Notes: generated by a model not told the origin, from the sequence alone. A DNA stretch of 8,246 bases from Treponema sp. (GCA_031257715.1 JAIROE010000040.1:1-8246); one strand, 5' to 3'; numbered from the stretch's first letter, positions 1 to 6,121 are shown. Made by a program: numbers and translations.

Positions 1-556
1 CCCGTATCTTGTCGGGATTACCAATGCGGTTGTAGTGGGCCAAAACGTCAAGGGGAATGGAATACGCATAGGCAATTTCCGAAAGGGTTTCCCCCGGCCG
101 GATGCGGTAGTCAAAATCGATGGAGCGGTCCGTTTCAGCGGTTCCCGCGCCGGTCTGCTCTTCATGGCCGCTCCATGCGGAAAGCGCCGCCCAGTCCTGA
201 TCCTCGGGGGGCAGCACCAGCATATCCGAATGGGACCCTTCCGGTACGGAATCCGCGCCGTTCAGTACGGAAACCATGTTGCCCGGCGGCAATTCAGGCG
301 ACATGAGCGCAAATGAAACAAGGAAAACCGCTCCGGCCCCAAGAAGGCCGGCACAGATGATAAAGGCGGCCCTGGGCACAAACAGATTGTTATACACCGC
401 GCCGGCCAGTCCGCGCAGCAGATCTTTTATTCCGCCGGAGACGGTCCTTAAAAACCCGCAATCCGGCAATGTAACACGGAACTTCATATGCCGCAATTTT
501 ATACGCAACAGACCCCGGCGCCTTGCCGGTTTTTGATTTGCCAGTAAGCCCTCCAT
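1..556 (-). CDS. Membrane-anchored LysM-domain protein, partial (C-terminus beyond left edge)
   Basis: Reading leftward, 185 codons are open and continue past position 1. The first ~60 residues are basic and lack a signal peptide. A hydrophobic segment at about residues 63-86 (PRAAFIICAGLLGAGAVFLV) should anchor the protein in the inner membrane. A polar linker follows (about 87-147), then a LysM fold from about residue 148, recognisable by YRIRPGETLSEIAYAYSIP and YNRIGNPDKIR. LysM domains bind the N-acetylglucosamine of peptidoglycan, so a cell-wall role is likely. In many bacteria such an architecture ends in an M23 peptidase domain, but that part is outside the window and is only a guess. 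Starts are ATG at 556 or GTG at 559; a GAGGAG Shine-Dalgarno at 568-573 lies 11 or 8 nt away, so GTG is nearly as good. The gene follows the methyltransferase gene but has its own promoter and palindrome. Confidence 0.85.
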   Translation of the reverse strand, partial: MEGLLANQKPARRRGLLRIKLRHMKFRVTLPDCGFLRTVSGGIKDLLRGLAGAVYNNLFVPRAAFIICAGLLGAGAVFLVSFALMSPELPPGNMVSVLNGADSVPEGSHSDMLVLPPEDQDWAALSAWSGHEEQTGAGTAETDRSIDFDYRIRPGETLSEIAYAYSIPLDVLAHYNRIGNPDKIR

Positions 557-574
557 CACAAACGGTACTCCTCA

Positions 575-595
575 ATATATTATCGGATAATATAT
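575..595. promoter_or_regulatory. Perfect AT-rich palindrome overlapping the -10 box: candidate operator
   Basis: Half-sites ATATATTATC and GATAATATAT are perfect inverted copies around a single central base (10-bp arms, 21 bp in all). The site covers the -10 box and the predicted transcription start of the LysM gene and ends 2 nt before its ribosome site. Position and symmetry fit a repressor operator. As RNA it could only form a weak AU hairpin with an impossibly tight 1-nt loop, so a DNA-binding role is favoured. The regulator is unknown. Confidence 0.5.
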
Positions 596-617
596 CACGG
601 AAAAACAGTCTTGTCCA
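589..617 (-). promoter_or_regulatory. Sigma-70-type promoter for the LysM gene
   Basis: On the minus strand, TGGACA (617-612, 5 of 6 matches to TTGACA) is followed by exactly 17 nt and TATATT (594-589, 5 of 6 matches to TATAAT). Transcription would start near 582, giving a leader of about 25 nt that contains the GAGGAG ribosome site. This means the LysM gene need not depend on readthrough from the methyltransferase gene. Confidence 0.55.
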
Positions 618-670
618 TTATTCTGTTCTATAATTAACCGTTTATGGGAAGTATTTGTTGTTTTTTCCCG

Positions 671-1714
671 TCATTCCGCTTCCGTCTGAAAGTCGCTGTA
701 AGAACTGCCCGATTCATTGCGGAACGGAATAAATTTGACGCCCATCCCGTTATAGACATCCCGCCGGCTCAAGGTAATGAACCCGTCGTCGGTCACTTCC
801 TTTTTAACCTCCATGATGTACTGCCGGCTTGGGGGGCCCAGGGGCAGCACCATGATTCCTCCGGGTTTAAGCTGCTTGAGAAGGGGAGGGGGTATGTGAT
901 CAATGGAACATGTTACGATGATCTTGTCAAAGGGGGCGTATTTTTCCCATCCGTAATACCCGTCGTCCAGCTTGCGGTTTATGGAACCGTAGGAAGGATA
1001 GGATTTTTCCAGATCCCGGTAGAGCTGATCCGTTTCTATAAAAAGCGGTTTGATAATCTCTATCGTGTACACTTCGGTCGTCAGGTAGGAAAGTATGGCG
1101 GATTGGTAACCGGAGCCGGTGCCTATTTCCAGGACTTTTTCCCCCGACCGGATGTTCAGCGTGGTGGTCATCATGGCGACCACGTCGGGATCGGTGATGG
1201 TCGCCCCGTAGCCTATGGGAAGCCATGTGTCGGTGTATTCCATCCCCCTGTTGCGGGCCCGGACAAAATGCTCGCGGGGGGCAAGGAGGAAGGCGCGCAG
1301 GTCTTCCGTCCGCTTCAGTTCTTTTGAATTTTTGGCAAAATCTTCCGCCAGCTCCCACCTTTTTTCAAGAAATTCGGGAGAATCGCTCCGGTTGGCCCTC
1401 ATCCAGGAAAGCCACGCCTCCCTGGTTTCTACGGGCATGGACTGGGCGAATCCCGGACCGTTGTACTTTCTGACGCCGGGGAGCGTTTCATAGGCAAGGC
1501 CGTATTCCGGGCTGTCCGTTCCCTTTTCGGCGGCTATCTTGGTGAGTTCCTCCACCGCCGACTGGGCCGCCACTTCCTCATAAGCCGCAACCCGCTCCGA
1601 TTTCGAGGAAACCGCGAGAGGAAGGAAGAGGCCGAACAGAAACCCCAGCATAAGGCCGCTTACCATGATGGCGACACTGAAAGCGGAAACCGTCCGCTGA
1701 AAAAAAGCAAACAT
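671..1714 (-). CDS. Membrane-anchored protein-L-isoaspartate O-methyltransferase-like protein
   Basis: This 347-residue protein has a C-terminal PCMT domain. Family members methylate isoaspartyl residues in damaged proteins using S-adenosylmethionine, allowing their repair. Visible signatures are LPIGYGATITDP (~165-176), AdoMet motif I VLEIGTGSGYQSA (~194-206), the acidic strand-2 end VYTIEI (~215-220), DDGYYGWEKYAPFDKIIVT (~250-268) and LKPGGIMVLPLG (~282-293). Ordinary PCMTs have about 210 residues. This one adds ~130 N-terminal residues: one transmembrane segment (~9-35), then a charged helical stretch with no domain I recognise. The ATG at 1714 is chosen because the longer TTG start (1762) lies upstream of the best promoter and inside a hairpin. 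No Shine-Dalgarno is seen at either start. Which side of the membrane the enzyme faces is unclear; a cytoplasmic side would fit its need for AdoMet. The motifs make a PCMT fold near certain, the true substrate less so. Confidence 0.88.
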   Translation of the reverse strand: MFAFFQRTVSAFSVAIMVSGLMLGFLFGLFLPLAVSSKSERVAAYEEVAAQSAVEELTKIAAEKGTDSPEYGLAYETLPGVRKYNGPGFAQSMPVETREAWLSWMRANRSDSPEFLEKRWELAEDFAKNSKELKRTEDLRAFLLAPREHFVRARNRGMEYTDTWLPIGYGATITDPDVVAMMTTTLNIRSGEKVLEIGTGSGYQSAILSYLTTEVYTIEIIKPLFIETDQLYRDLEKSYPSYGSINRKLDDGYYGWEKYAPFDKIIVTCSIDHIPPPLLKQLKPGGIMVLPLGPPSRQYIMEVKKEVTDDGFITLSRRDVYNGMGVKFIPFRNESGSSYSDFQTEAE

Positions 1715-1726
1715 ATGTATGTTATG

Positions 1727-1755
1727 ATGATAGATTTTTGCCGAATGCCTGTCAA
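1727..1755 (-). promoter_or_regulatory. Strong sigma-70-type promoter for the methyltransferase gene
   Basis: On the minus strand, a perfect TTGACA (1755-1750) is followed by a 17-nt spacer and TATCAT (1732-1727, 5 of 6 matches). The predicted transcription start is near 1720, only about 6 nt before the ATG at 1714. The transcript would be almost leaderless, which agrees with the absence of a Shine-Dalgarno. The -35 box lies 2 nt from the base of the adjacent hairpin. Confidence 0.6.
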
Positions 1756-1757
1756 TT

Positions 1758-1794
1758 GCCAAACGATAAACGGCGAAGCCGTTTATCGTTTGGC
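1758..1794. repeat. Perfect hairpin 1 (17-bp stem, 3-nt loop)
   Basis: Bases 1758-1774 (GCCAAACGATAAACGGC) and 1778-1794 are perfect inverted copies around the loop GAA. No T-run follows on either strand, so it does not look like an intrinsic terminator. It sits between two divergent promoters and directly abuts a second hairpin. It may be an interspersed palindromic repeat or a regulatory structure. Confidence 0.85.
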
Positions 1795-1830
1795 TGCAGG
1801 AGTTTCGGCTTTGCCGAAACTCCTGCAGCC
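1792..1830. repeat. Perfect hairpin 2 (18-bp stem, 3-nt loop)
   Basis: Bases 1792-1809 (GGCTGCAGGAGTTTCGGC) and 1813-1830 are perfect inverted copies around the loop TTT. It shares bases 1792-1794 with hairpin 1, so the two cannot both be fully paired at once. As with hairpin 1 there is no following T-run. The 70 nt between this hairpin and the rightward promoter hold nothing I recognise. Confidence 0.85.
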
Positions 1831-1900
1831 CCAGGGCGTGAAATGCCGCAGGGAACGAGGAAGGCCGTCTGAACCCCTCCGTCCATAACGCGGGCGGCGG

Positions 1901-1929
1901 TTGTGGTTCGTCCGGTTTCAGGCTATACT
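1901..1929 (+). promoter_or_regulatory. Candidate promoter for the SpeE-like / cNMP genes
   Basis: TTGTGG (1901-1906, a weak -35 with 3 of 6 matches) is separated by 17 nt from TATACT (1924-1929, 5 of 6 matches). It would give a leader of roughly 32 nt before the ATG at 1969, containing the TGGAG ribosome site at 1954-1958. It is diverged from the methyltransferase promoter by about 150 bp. Confidence 0.4.
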
Positions 1930-1968
1930 TGTTTCTGATAACGACTGTCCATTTGGAGCGGTTTTTTC

Positions 1969-3165
1969 ATGAGAAATACAAAACTGATTGCCCTGTTTCT
2001 GATTTCCGTTGCGGGAATATCTTATGAACTGTATGTCATGCGGATCTTCTCGGTCGGAGGCTGGTCGAGTTTCGGTTCGCTGGTTATTTCTACCGCTCTT
2101 TTGGGTGTAGGTCTTTCCGGCATTATTCTTTCCTTTATGGATGAATGGGTAAGGGAATACGCGGATAGTATCCTGTCCGTTATCGCCATTGTCCTTCCCC
2201 TGCTTATGGCCCTGGGAGTCGTCACCGCCCAGATGGTTCCCTTCAACCCGCTTTTGCTGGCCTCCGATAAACGCCAGCTCTGGTTTATCGGGGCCTACTA
2301 CATCATTTACGGCGTTCCCTTCTTCGGCGTCGCCGCCTTTACCGGCATCGCGTTTATTGCCCTGCGGGAACGCATCATGCGCGTTTATTTCTGGAACATG
2401 ATAGGTTCCGGCGTGGGGGGCCTTTTCATCATCCTCTTTATGTTCGCCCTTCCTCCGCAATACCTTATCCTCCCTATCCTGGCCCTTGTCATCGCCGCCG
2501 CCCTTTTTACCTGCTCGGGGGATGACGGCGAATTTCCTTTGGCTTGTCTTTTGGCCCTGATAGTTACCGGCCTGGGTTCAATCTTTCTTGTCTTCTTTAA
2601 GGGAGACATACGGGTGTCCGATTTCAAGGATATAAGTTCCGTGCGGAAGTTCGAAGATTCCAAACTGGTCCATCATTCCTACGGCCCCGGCGGGGAATAT
2701 CACGTCTATGCCTCCCGGTATTTTCATTTTGCTCCGGGCCTTTCCGATAACGCGGCCAGCGAAATTCCCGTCCAGTCCTTTCAGCCTTACTGGGGGCTCT
2801 TTATTGACGGCGGAGGGCCCATAGGGATCATGGGAAGCCTCCGGGAAGAGGAACAGGCCTACATGGATTACCTTCCCATGGCCGCCCCCTATACCATACT
2901 CAATGAGCCCGACGTTCTGCTTGTCAATCTGAGCGGCGGCATCAACGCCCAGGTTGCCCGGTACAGGAAGGCCGCCGGCATCGATATTGTGGAGCCTTCC
3001 GCCGAAATGATACGCCTGCTGCGGGATGATCCGAATGTTTCCCGGTTCAGCGGCAGCCTCCTTGATTCCGAAAAGATCAGGATCGTACAGGGGGAAGGCA
3101 GATCCTACTGCGCGGCCCACCGGAACGCCTATGATCTTGTGGAGATAAGCCTGTGGATTCCATAG
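1969..3165 (+). CDS. Membrane spermidine-synthase-like protein, N-terminal part (frameshifted)
   Basis: This 398-residue frame carries about seven transmembrane segments (near 6-24, 35-57, 66-88, 105-131, 142-161, 165-181, 189-210) and then a soluble region. The soluble region becomes a spermidine-synthase-like Rossmann domain: DVLLVNLSGGINAQVARYR (~315-333), IDIVEPSAEMIRLL (~338-351), KIRIVQGEGRSY (~369-380) and YDLVEISL (~388-395). The canonical GGGDG loop is replaced by SGGIN and no D-x-x-D-P motif follows, so true aminopropyltransferase activity is doubtful. The frame ends with three non-homologous residues (WIP) and TAG just after strand 4 of the fold. The rest of the domain continues in the overlapping frame from 3153. 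A TGGAG ribosome site (1954-1958) supports the ATG. The rejoined protein would have about 829 residues, matching the known layout of membrane domain, SpeE-like domain and membrane domain. This is either a pseudogene, a sequencing error or a split gene. Confidence 0.8.
   Translation: MRNTKLIALFLISVAGISYELYVMRIFSVGGWSSFGSLVISTALLGVGLSGIILSFMDEWVREYADSILSVIAIVLPLLMALGVVTAQMVPFNPLLLASDKRQLWFIGAYYIIYGVPFFGVAAFTGIAFIALRERIMRVYFWNMIGSGVGGLFIILFMFALPPQYLILPILALVIAAALFTCSGDDGEFPLACLLALIVTGLGSIFLVFFKGDIRVSDFKDISSVRKFEDSKLVHHSYGPGGEYHVYASRYFHFAPGLSDNAASEIPVQSFQPYWGLFIDGGGPIGIMGSLREEEQAYMDYLPMAAPYTILNEPDVLLVNLSGGINAQVARYRKAAGIDIVEPSAEMIRLLRDDPNVSRFSGSLLDSEKIRIVQGEGRSYCAAHRNAYDLVEISLWIP
3141..3165 (+). 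other. Frameshift junction splitting the SpeE-like gene, with an internal ribosome site
   Basis: The upstream frame reads ...YDLVEISL and then WIP-stop. The downstream frame starts at GTG 3153 and reads VDSIGLSNAVGY. Restoring a single G at 3153 would give ISL-VDSIGLS in one frame, which is what the SpeE-like family leads one to expect. No slippery heptamer is present (the local sequence is ATAAGCCTGTGG), so programmed -1 slippage is not supported. A GGAG at 3141-3144 lies 8 nt before the GTG, so reinitiation of the second half is possible. Confidence 0.75.
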
Positions 3166-4457
3166 GCCTTTCCAACGCCGTAGGATACCCCATCCACGAA
3201 GATTTCAAGTTTACCGTGGAGGCGTTCACGGAGTATCTGGGCGCCCTTAAGGAGGGCGGGGTGCTTTCGGTAACCGTCTGGGATAATCTTACCCCTCCGC
3301 GGAACGTGCTCAAACTCCTTAACACCATCATTACCGCCATGAAGGAATCGGGTTTTCCGAAGCCGGAGCAGAGCCTCTATTCCTTCAGCCTCCTTCGATC
3401 CACCTCGACCATACTTGTCAAGAAAGGCCCCTTTACCGAGGTGGACATGTATTACCTTGACAATTTTGTAAACACCCGTTCCTTTGAATTCCTGTATGTC
3501 CCCGGCATGGAACTTCCCCTGCGCAACGTCAATATCCTCATGGGCGCCTACCGCAGCCATTTTGAGAACCGGCCGGCGGATGTGGAAAGCTTTTCCAACG
3601 CCGACATGTGCCGGGCGGCGATTCCGCGGTTTCTTTCGGACGGGGGAAAAGAGCTTGAAAAAGAGTACATCTTTGACATCAGACCCATACGGGATTCCCG
3701 GCCCTACTATTCAGGCTATCTCAAGCTTGAAAACCTTTCGCTGTACATGGATCAAATGGAGGATATTTCCGAGGAGTGGGGCTACCTGCTTCTGTTGGCC
3801 CTGCTTGTGCAGTCCTGCATCTTCGGCTTCATCGTCATCATCGTTCCCCTCATAGGCCGCAGGAAGGAGATTTTCCAAAGCGGGGGGGACATAGGCAGTA
3901 CCATAGGGGTGATCTTCTACTACGCCGCTCTGGGGCTCGGGTACATGCTCATTGAAATTTACCTGATTCAGCGGCTCGCGGTTTTTCTTTCCAATCCCAC
4001 CTATTCGGCGAGCATCGTCATTACCGTCATGCTGATATTTTCCGCCCTGGGGAACCTGGCGTCGGGCCCGGTCAAACGGTTCCGTATCTTTGTGGTCCCC
4101 GCGGCCTGCCTTCTTGCGGCGGCCGTCTTCTTCTTTTATATCTTCGGCCTTGACGGGTTCCTCGTCCCGTTCCGTTCCTCATCCCTTTTTGTACGGGTGC
4201 TCCTTTCGGCGCTGGTCATAGCCCCGGCGGCGTTCTTCATGGGGGTGCCCTGCCCGAACGGGCTGGACAGCCTTCAGGAAAACAGGAGCAATCTTATGCC
4301 CTGGGCCTGGGGGATGAACGGCGGCCTTTCCCTGGTTGGAAGCGCCCTGGCCCGTATCCTCGCCGTGTCAAACGGATTTCCCGTTCTCCTGGGCGCGGGA
4401 ATCATTGTGTACATCCTGGTCGGCGCCCTGTTCCCGGTTAATTTGAGAAGGGGGTAG
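3153..4457 (+). CDS. Membrane spermidine-synthase-like protein, C-terminal part (frameshifted)
   Basis: This 434-residue frame begins with the missing end of the Rossmann domain: DSIGLSN, then the helix FTVEAFTEYLGALKEGG and strand VLSVTVWD (~38-44). A soluble region to ~205 contains DIRPIRDSRPYY (~175-186), a motif position typical of this family. About six or seven transmembrane segments follow (near 211-233, 249-270, 285-303, 311-331, 345-364, 388-403, 409-427). Characteristic stretches are ALGLGYMLIEIYLIQRL, NPTYSASIV, GVPCPNGL and PWAWGMNGG, the last two being common to membrane SpeE-like proteins. The start is formal: GTG with a GGAG 8 nt upstream, overlapping the previous frame by 13 nt. 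Alone, this half lacks the AdoMet-binding strands. Its stop is followed after 3 nt by the cNMP-fold gene, so the two are surely co-transcribed. Confidence 0.8.
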   Translation: MDSIGLSNAVGYPIHEDFKFTVEAFTEYLGALKEGGVLSVTVWDNLTPPRNVLKLLNTIITAMKESGFPKPEQSLYSFSLLRSTSTILVKKGPFTEVDMYYLDNFVNTRSFEFLYVPGMELPLRNVNILMGAYRSHFENRPADVESFSNADMCRAAIPRFLSDGGKELEKEYIFDIRPIRDSRPYYSGYLKLENLSLYMDQMEDISEEWGYLLLLALLVQSCIFGFIVIIVPLIGRRKEIFQSGGDIGSTIGVIFYYAALGLGYMLIEIYLIQRLAVFLSNPTYSASIVITVMLIFSALGNLASGPVKRFRIFVVPAACLLAAAVFFFYIFGLDGFLVPFRSSSLFVRVLLSALVIAPAAFFMGVPCPNGLDSLQENRSNLMPWAWGMNGGLSLVGSALARILAVSNGFPVLLGAGIIVYILVGALFPVNLRRG

Positions 4458-4460
4458 TTT

Positions 4461-4904
4461 ATGATAGAGCCGCGGACGCTTCAGAAGTATTCGCTTTTCG
4501 GCGGAATTCCCGAAGAGGAGATACGGCGGATCCTTCCGCTCATGGAACATGAGTCTTACGGGCCGGGGGACGACATCATTGTCGAAGGCCGGCGGAACGA
4601 CAGGATCCGCTTTATCCTGGAAGGGAGGACGGCGGCGGTAAAAAACGGGATCATCCTTTCCGAGTTCGCCGAAGGGGATGCCTTCGGCGAAATGGAAGTC
4701 CTTGACATGATGCCCTCCGCGGCCACCATCAAGGCCCTTTCGGGCGTCAAGGTAATGTCCATCTCCAACAAGTCCCTGCGGGAAATTTACCGGCTGGACA
4801 TCAAGGTTTTTGCCCTTGTTATCATGAACCTCGCCCGGGACCTTTCCCGGCGCCTCCGCCATATGGACGAGAAGGCCGCCGGAGCGGAGCGGGATCCGGT
4901 CTGA
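4461..4904 (+). CDS. Stand-alone cyclic-nucleotide-binding-domain (Crp/PKA-type) protein
   Basis: This 147-residue protein is essentially one cNMP-binding fold with a short C-terminal helix and no DNA-binding domain, unlike Crp/Fnr regulators. It opens with LQKYSLFGGIPEEEIRRIL (~7-25), a typical N-terminal helix, then GDDIIVEG (~36-43) and a beta-roll. The phosphate-binding cassette is EGDAFGEMEVLDMMPSAAT (~71-89). It aligns without gaps to the kinase A pattern FGELALIYGTPRAAT, keeping Gly76 and Glu77. The arginine that clamps the cyclic phosphate is Ser86 here, so canonical cAMP or cGMP binding is doubtful. The start ATG has a GGGGG ribosome site (4450-4454) 6 nt upstream, inside the end of the preceding gene. 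The two genes form an operon and an intrinsic terminator follows. A role as sensor or partner of the membrane protein is conjecture. Confidence 0.87.
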   Translation: MIEPRTLQKYSLFGGIPEEEIRRILPLMEHESYGPGDDIIVEGRRNDRIRFILEGRTAAVKNGIILSEFAEGDAFGEMEVLDMMPSAATIKALSGVKVMSISNKSLREIYRLDIKVFALVIMNLARDLSRRLRHMDEKAAGAERDPV

Positions 4905-4923
4905 AGTCCCTTTTCTGAAGCCC

Positions 4924-4947
4924 CCGCGGCGGCGGGGCCGCGGTTTT
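4924..4947 (+). terminator. Intrinsic terminator after the cNMP-fold gene
   Basis: A GC-only 7-bp stem, CCGCGGC (4924-4930) and GCCGCGG (4937-4943), with a 6-nt loop is followed by TTTT (4944-4947). It begins 20 nt after the stop codon. The stem is strong but the T-run is short. Confidence 0.6.
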
Positions 4948-4972
4948 CATTCGAAAGTCTGGTTTAATACCC

Positions 4973-4987
4973 CGGAGCTCTGCTCCG
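4973..4987 (-). terminator. Small hairpin downstream of the LRR gene, possible minus-strand terminator
   Basis: CGGAGC (4973-4978), loop TCT, GCTCCG (4982-4987). It starts 7 nt after the LRR stop codon on the minus strand. No U-run follows in that direction, so terminator function is weakly supported. Confidence 0.25.
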
Positions 4988-4994
4988 CGGAGGC

Positions 4995-6095
4995 TCATTT
5001 GGCGGTAAAAATCCATTTACCGCTTCCGTCTTTGGCATAAACGCCGCCCCGCATGTCATTCTGGTCATAGGTATAGGTAAACGAGGCAAGCGGCGATATT
5101 TCATTGCCGTTTTCATCCGTCAACGTCAGGCCGGCCATGCCGCCAAACACAAAGGCCGTCGAGTCCTCCGAACTAATCGCGCTTTGTTCCAGTTCCACTC
5201 CGCTTCCGATACTGATTTTCGTAACCGGGTTTCCATTAAAAGCATATTCTCCCACATATTTTACGCCCGGAGGAAGAACCAGTTCGGAAATATCATGGTT
5301 CGCAAAGGCTTCATTGCCGATGGATGTCAGGCTTGAAGGCAGGCCGATTCGGCTCAATTTTGCGGGTTCACCGAAAAACGAGGATGACAAAATCGCAAAA
5401 GCCTCATTGCCGATGGAACGAAGCCCCTGGGGCAGGGTCAATTCGGTCAAATCGTTATAGGAAAAGGCTTCATCCTCGATGACAGTGATTCCCTGGGGAA
5501 TCACAAGGCTGCGCAGTGAATTTTCGGCAAAGGCCCCGGCCCCGATGGCAGTTACCGTTCCGGGAATTTCCAGTTTGGTCAGGCTGTTTCCCGAAAAAGC
5601 CCGGGGGCCGATTTCGGTCAAGCCCGCAGGCAGCGTAAGGGCCCGGACGTTTTTATTCTCAAAGGCGCCTTCCCCTATGACCGTGACGGGAATGTTGTCA
5701 ATACTCGCGGGTATGCTGATCACGGTGTTTGTTCCGGTGTAACCGGTAATGATAATATGCCGGCTGTTTCCCGTCCCGGCAATCCGGTATTGAAAGCCTT
5801 CCTGCTCTCCGCCGGGACCCCCGGCCTCCGCCATCGTGTCCCCGGCCGGAGCCGCGGCAGCGGGTATTGTTTCATCCGCGGGTATTGTTTCGGCAACAGG
5901 TTTCGTTTCGGCCGCGGGTTGTATGGGAGCGGCCTCATTTGCCTTCTTTTGTTCCACAACCGGCGCGCCTTCTTCGGCGGCGCTTGCTTCAACAGACACG
6001 GTCTCCGCCGTTACGGGTTTCGCGTTTTCCTTTTTTCCGCAGCCGGTAAAAACCAGCGCCGCAATTACCACAGATGCCAAAAAATTGATCTTCAT
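4995..6095 (-). CDS. BspA-type leucine-rich-repeat lipoprotein
   Basis: This 366-residue protein starts with a lipoprotein signal, MKINFLASVVIAALVFTGC, with Cys19 as the predicted lipid-anchored residue. A low-complexity Ala/Pro/Glu/Thr linker (~25-99, with recurring AET and ETIPA units) follows. About six LRR_5/BspA-type repeats occupy ~134-300, each built as a leucine/isoleucine strand, a proline, then IG..AF (e.g. LTLPAGLTEIGPRAF, LTLPQGLRSIGNEAF). One unit carries an insertion, ILSSSFFGEPAK (~235-246). The tail (~314-366) is not repeat-like. Proteins of this type are surface-exposed adhesins or binding proteins in Treponema, Bacteroides and Tannerella; the ligand here is unknown. The second ATG of an ATGATG pair is chosen because AGGAG (6107-6103) lies 7 nt before it but only 4 nt before the first. 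The longer frame upstream overlaps the neighbouring gene and lacks a signal peptide. It is likely the last gene of the minus-strand envelope operon. Confidence 0.9.
   Translation of the reverse strand: MKINFLASVVIAALVFTGCGKKENAKPVTAETVSVEASAAEEGAPVVEQKKANEAAPIQPAAETKPVAETIPADETIPAAAAPAGDTMAEAGGPGGEQEGFQYRIAGTGNSRHIIITGYTGTNTVISIPASIDNIPVTVIGEGAFENKNVRALTLPAGLTEIGPRAFSGNSLTKLEIPGTVTAIGAGAFAENSLRSLVIPQGITVIEDEAFSYNDLTELTLPQGLRSIGNEAFAILSSSFFGEPAKLSRIGLPSSLTSIGNEAFANHDISELVLPPGVKYVGEYAFNGNPVTKISIGSGVELEQSAISSEDSTAFVFGGMAGLTLTDENGNEISPLASFTYTYDQNDMRGGVYAKDGSGKWIFTAK
5301..5417 (-). repeat. Internal DNA repeat within the LRR gene
   Basis: The 24-base stretches at 5301-5324 and 5394-5417 differ at two positions by hand count and encode the same SIGNEAFA core in two LRR units 31 codons apart. 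This suggests recent duplication of an LRR unit, or gene conversion, rather than only protein-level constraint. Confidence 0.6.
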
Positions 6096-6121
6096 CATAG
6101 TTCTCCTTTTTCTCATTAGAG

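Noticed and set aside
644..1327. Long plus-strand open frame of 227 codons opposite the methyltransferase gene
   Set aside because: It is antisense to clear PCMT motifs, shows no recognisable domain and has no ribosome site; a by-product of codon bias in the real gene.
1714..1762. TTG start at 1762 adding 16 residues to the methyltransferase
   Set aside because: It lies inside a hairpin and upstream of a TTGACA-17-TATCAT promoter, and it has no ribosome site.
1758..1830. Double hairpin as a pair of intrinsic terminators
   Set aside because: There is no T-run on either strand, and the site lies between divergent genes where no transcript should end.
3141..3165. Programmed -1 ribosomal frameshift
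   Set aside because: There is no X-XXY-YYZ slippery heptamer and I see no strong stem just downstream; a base loss explains the frames better.
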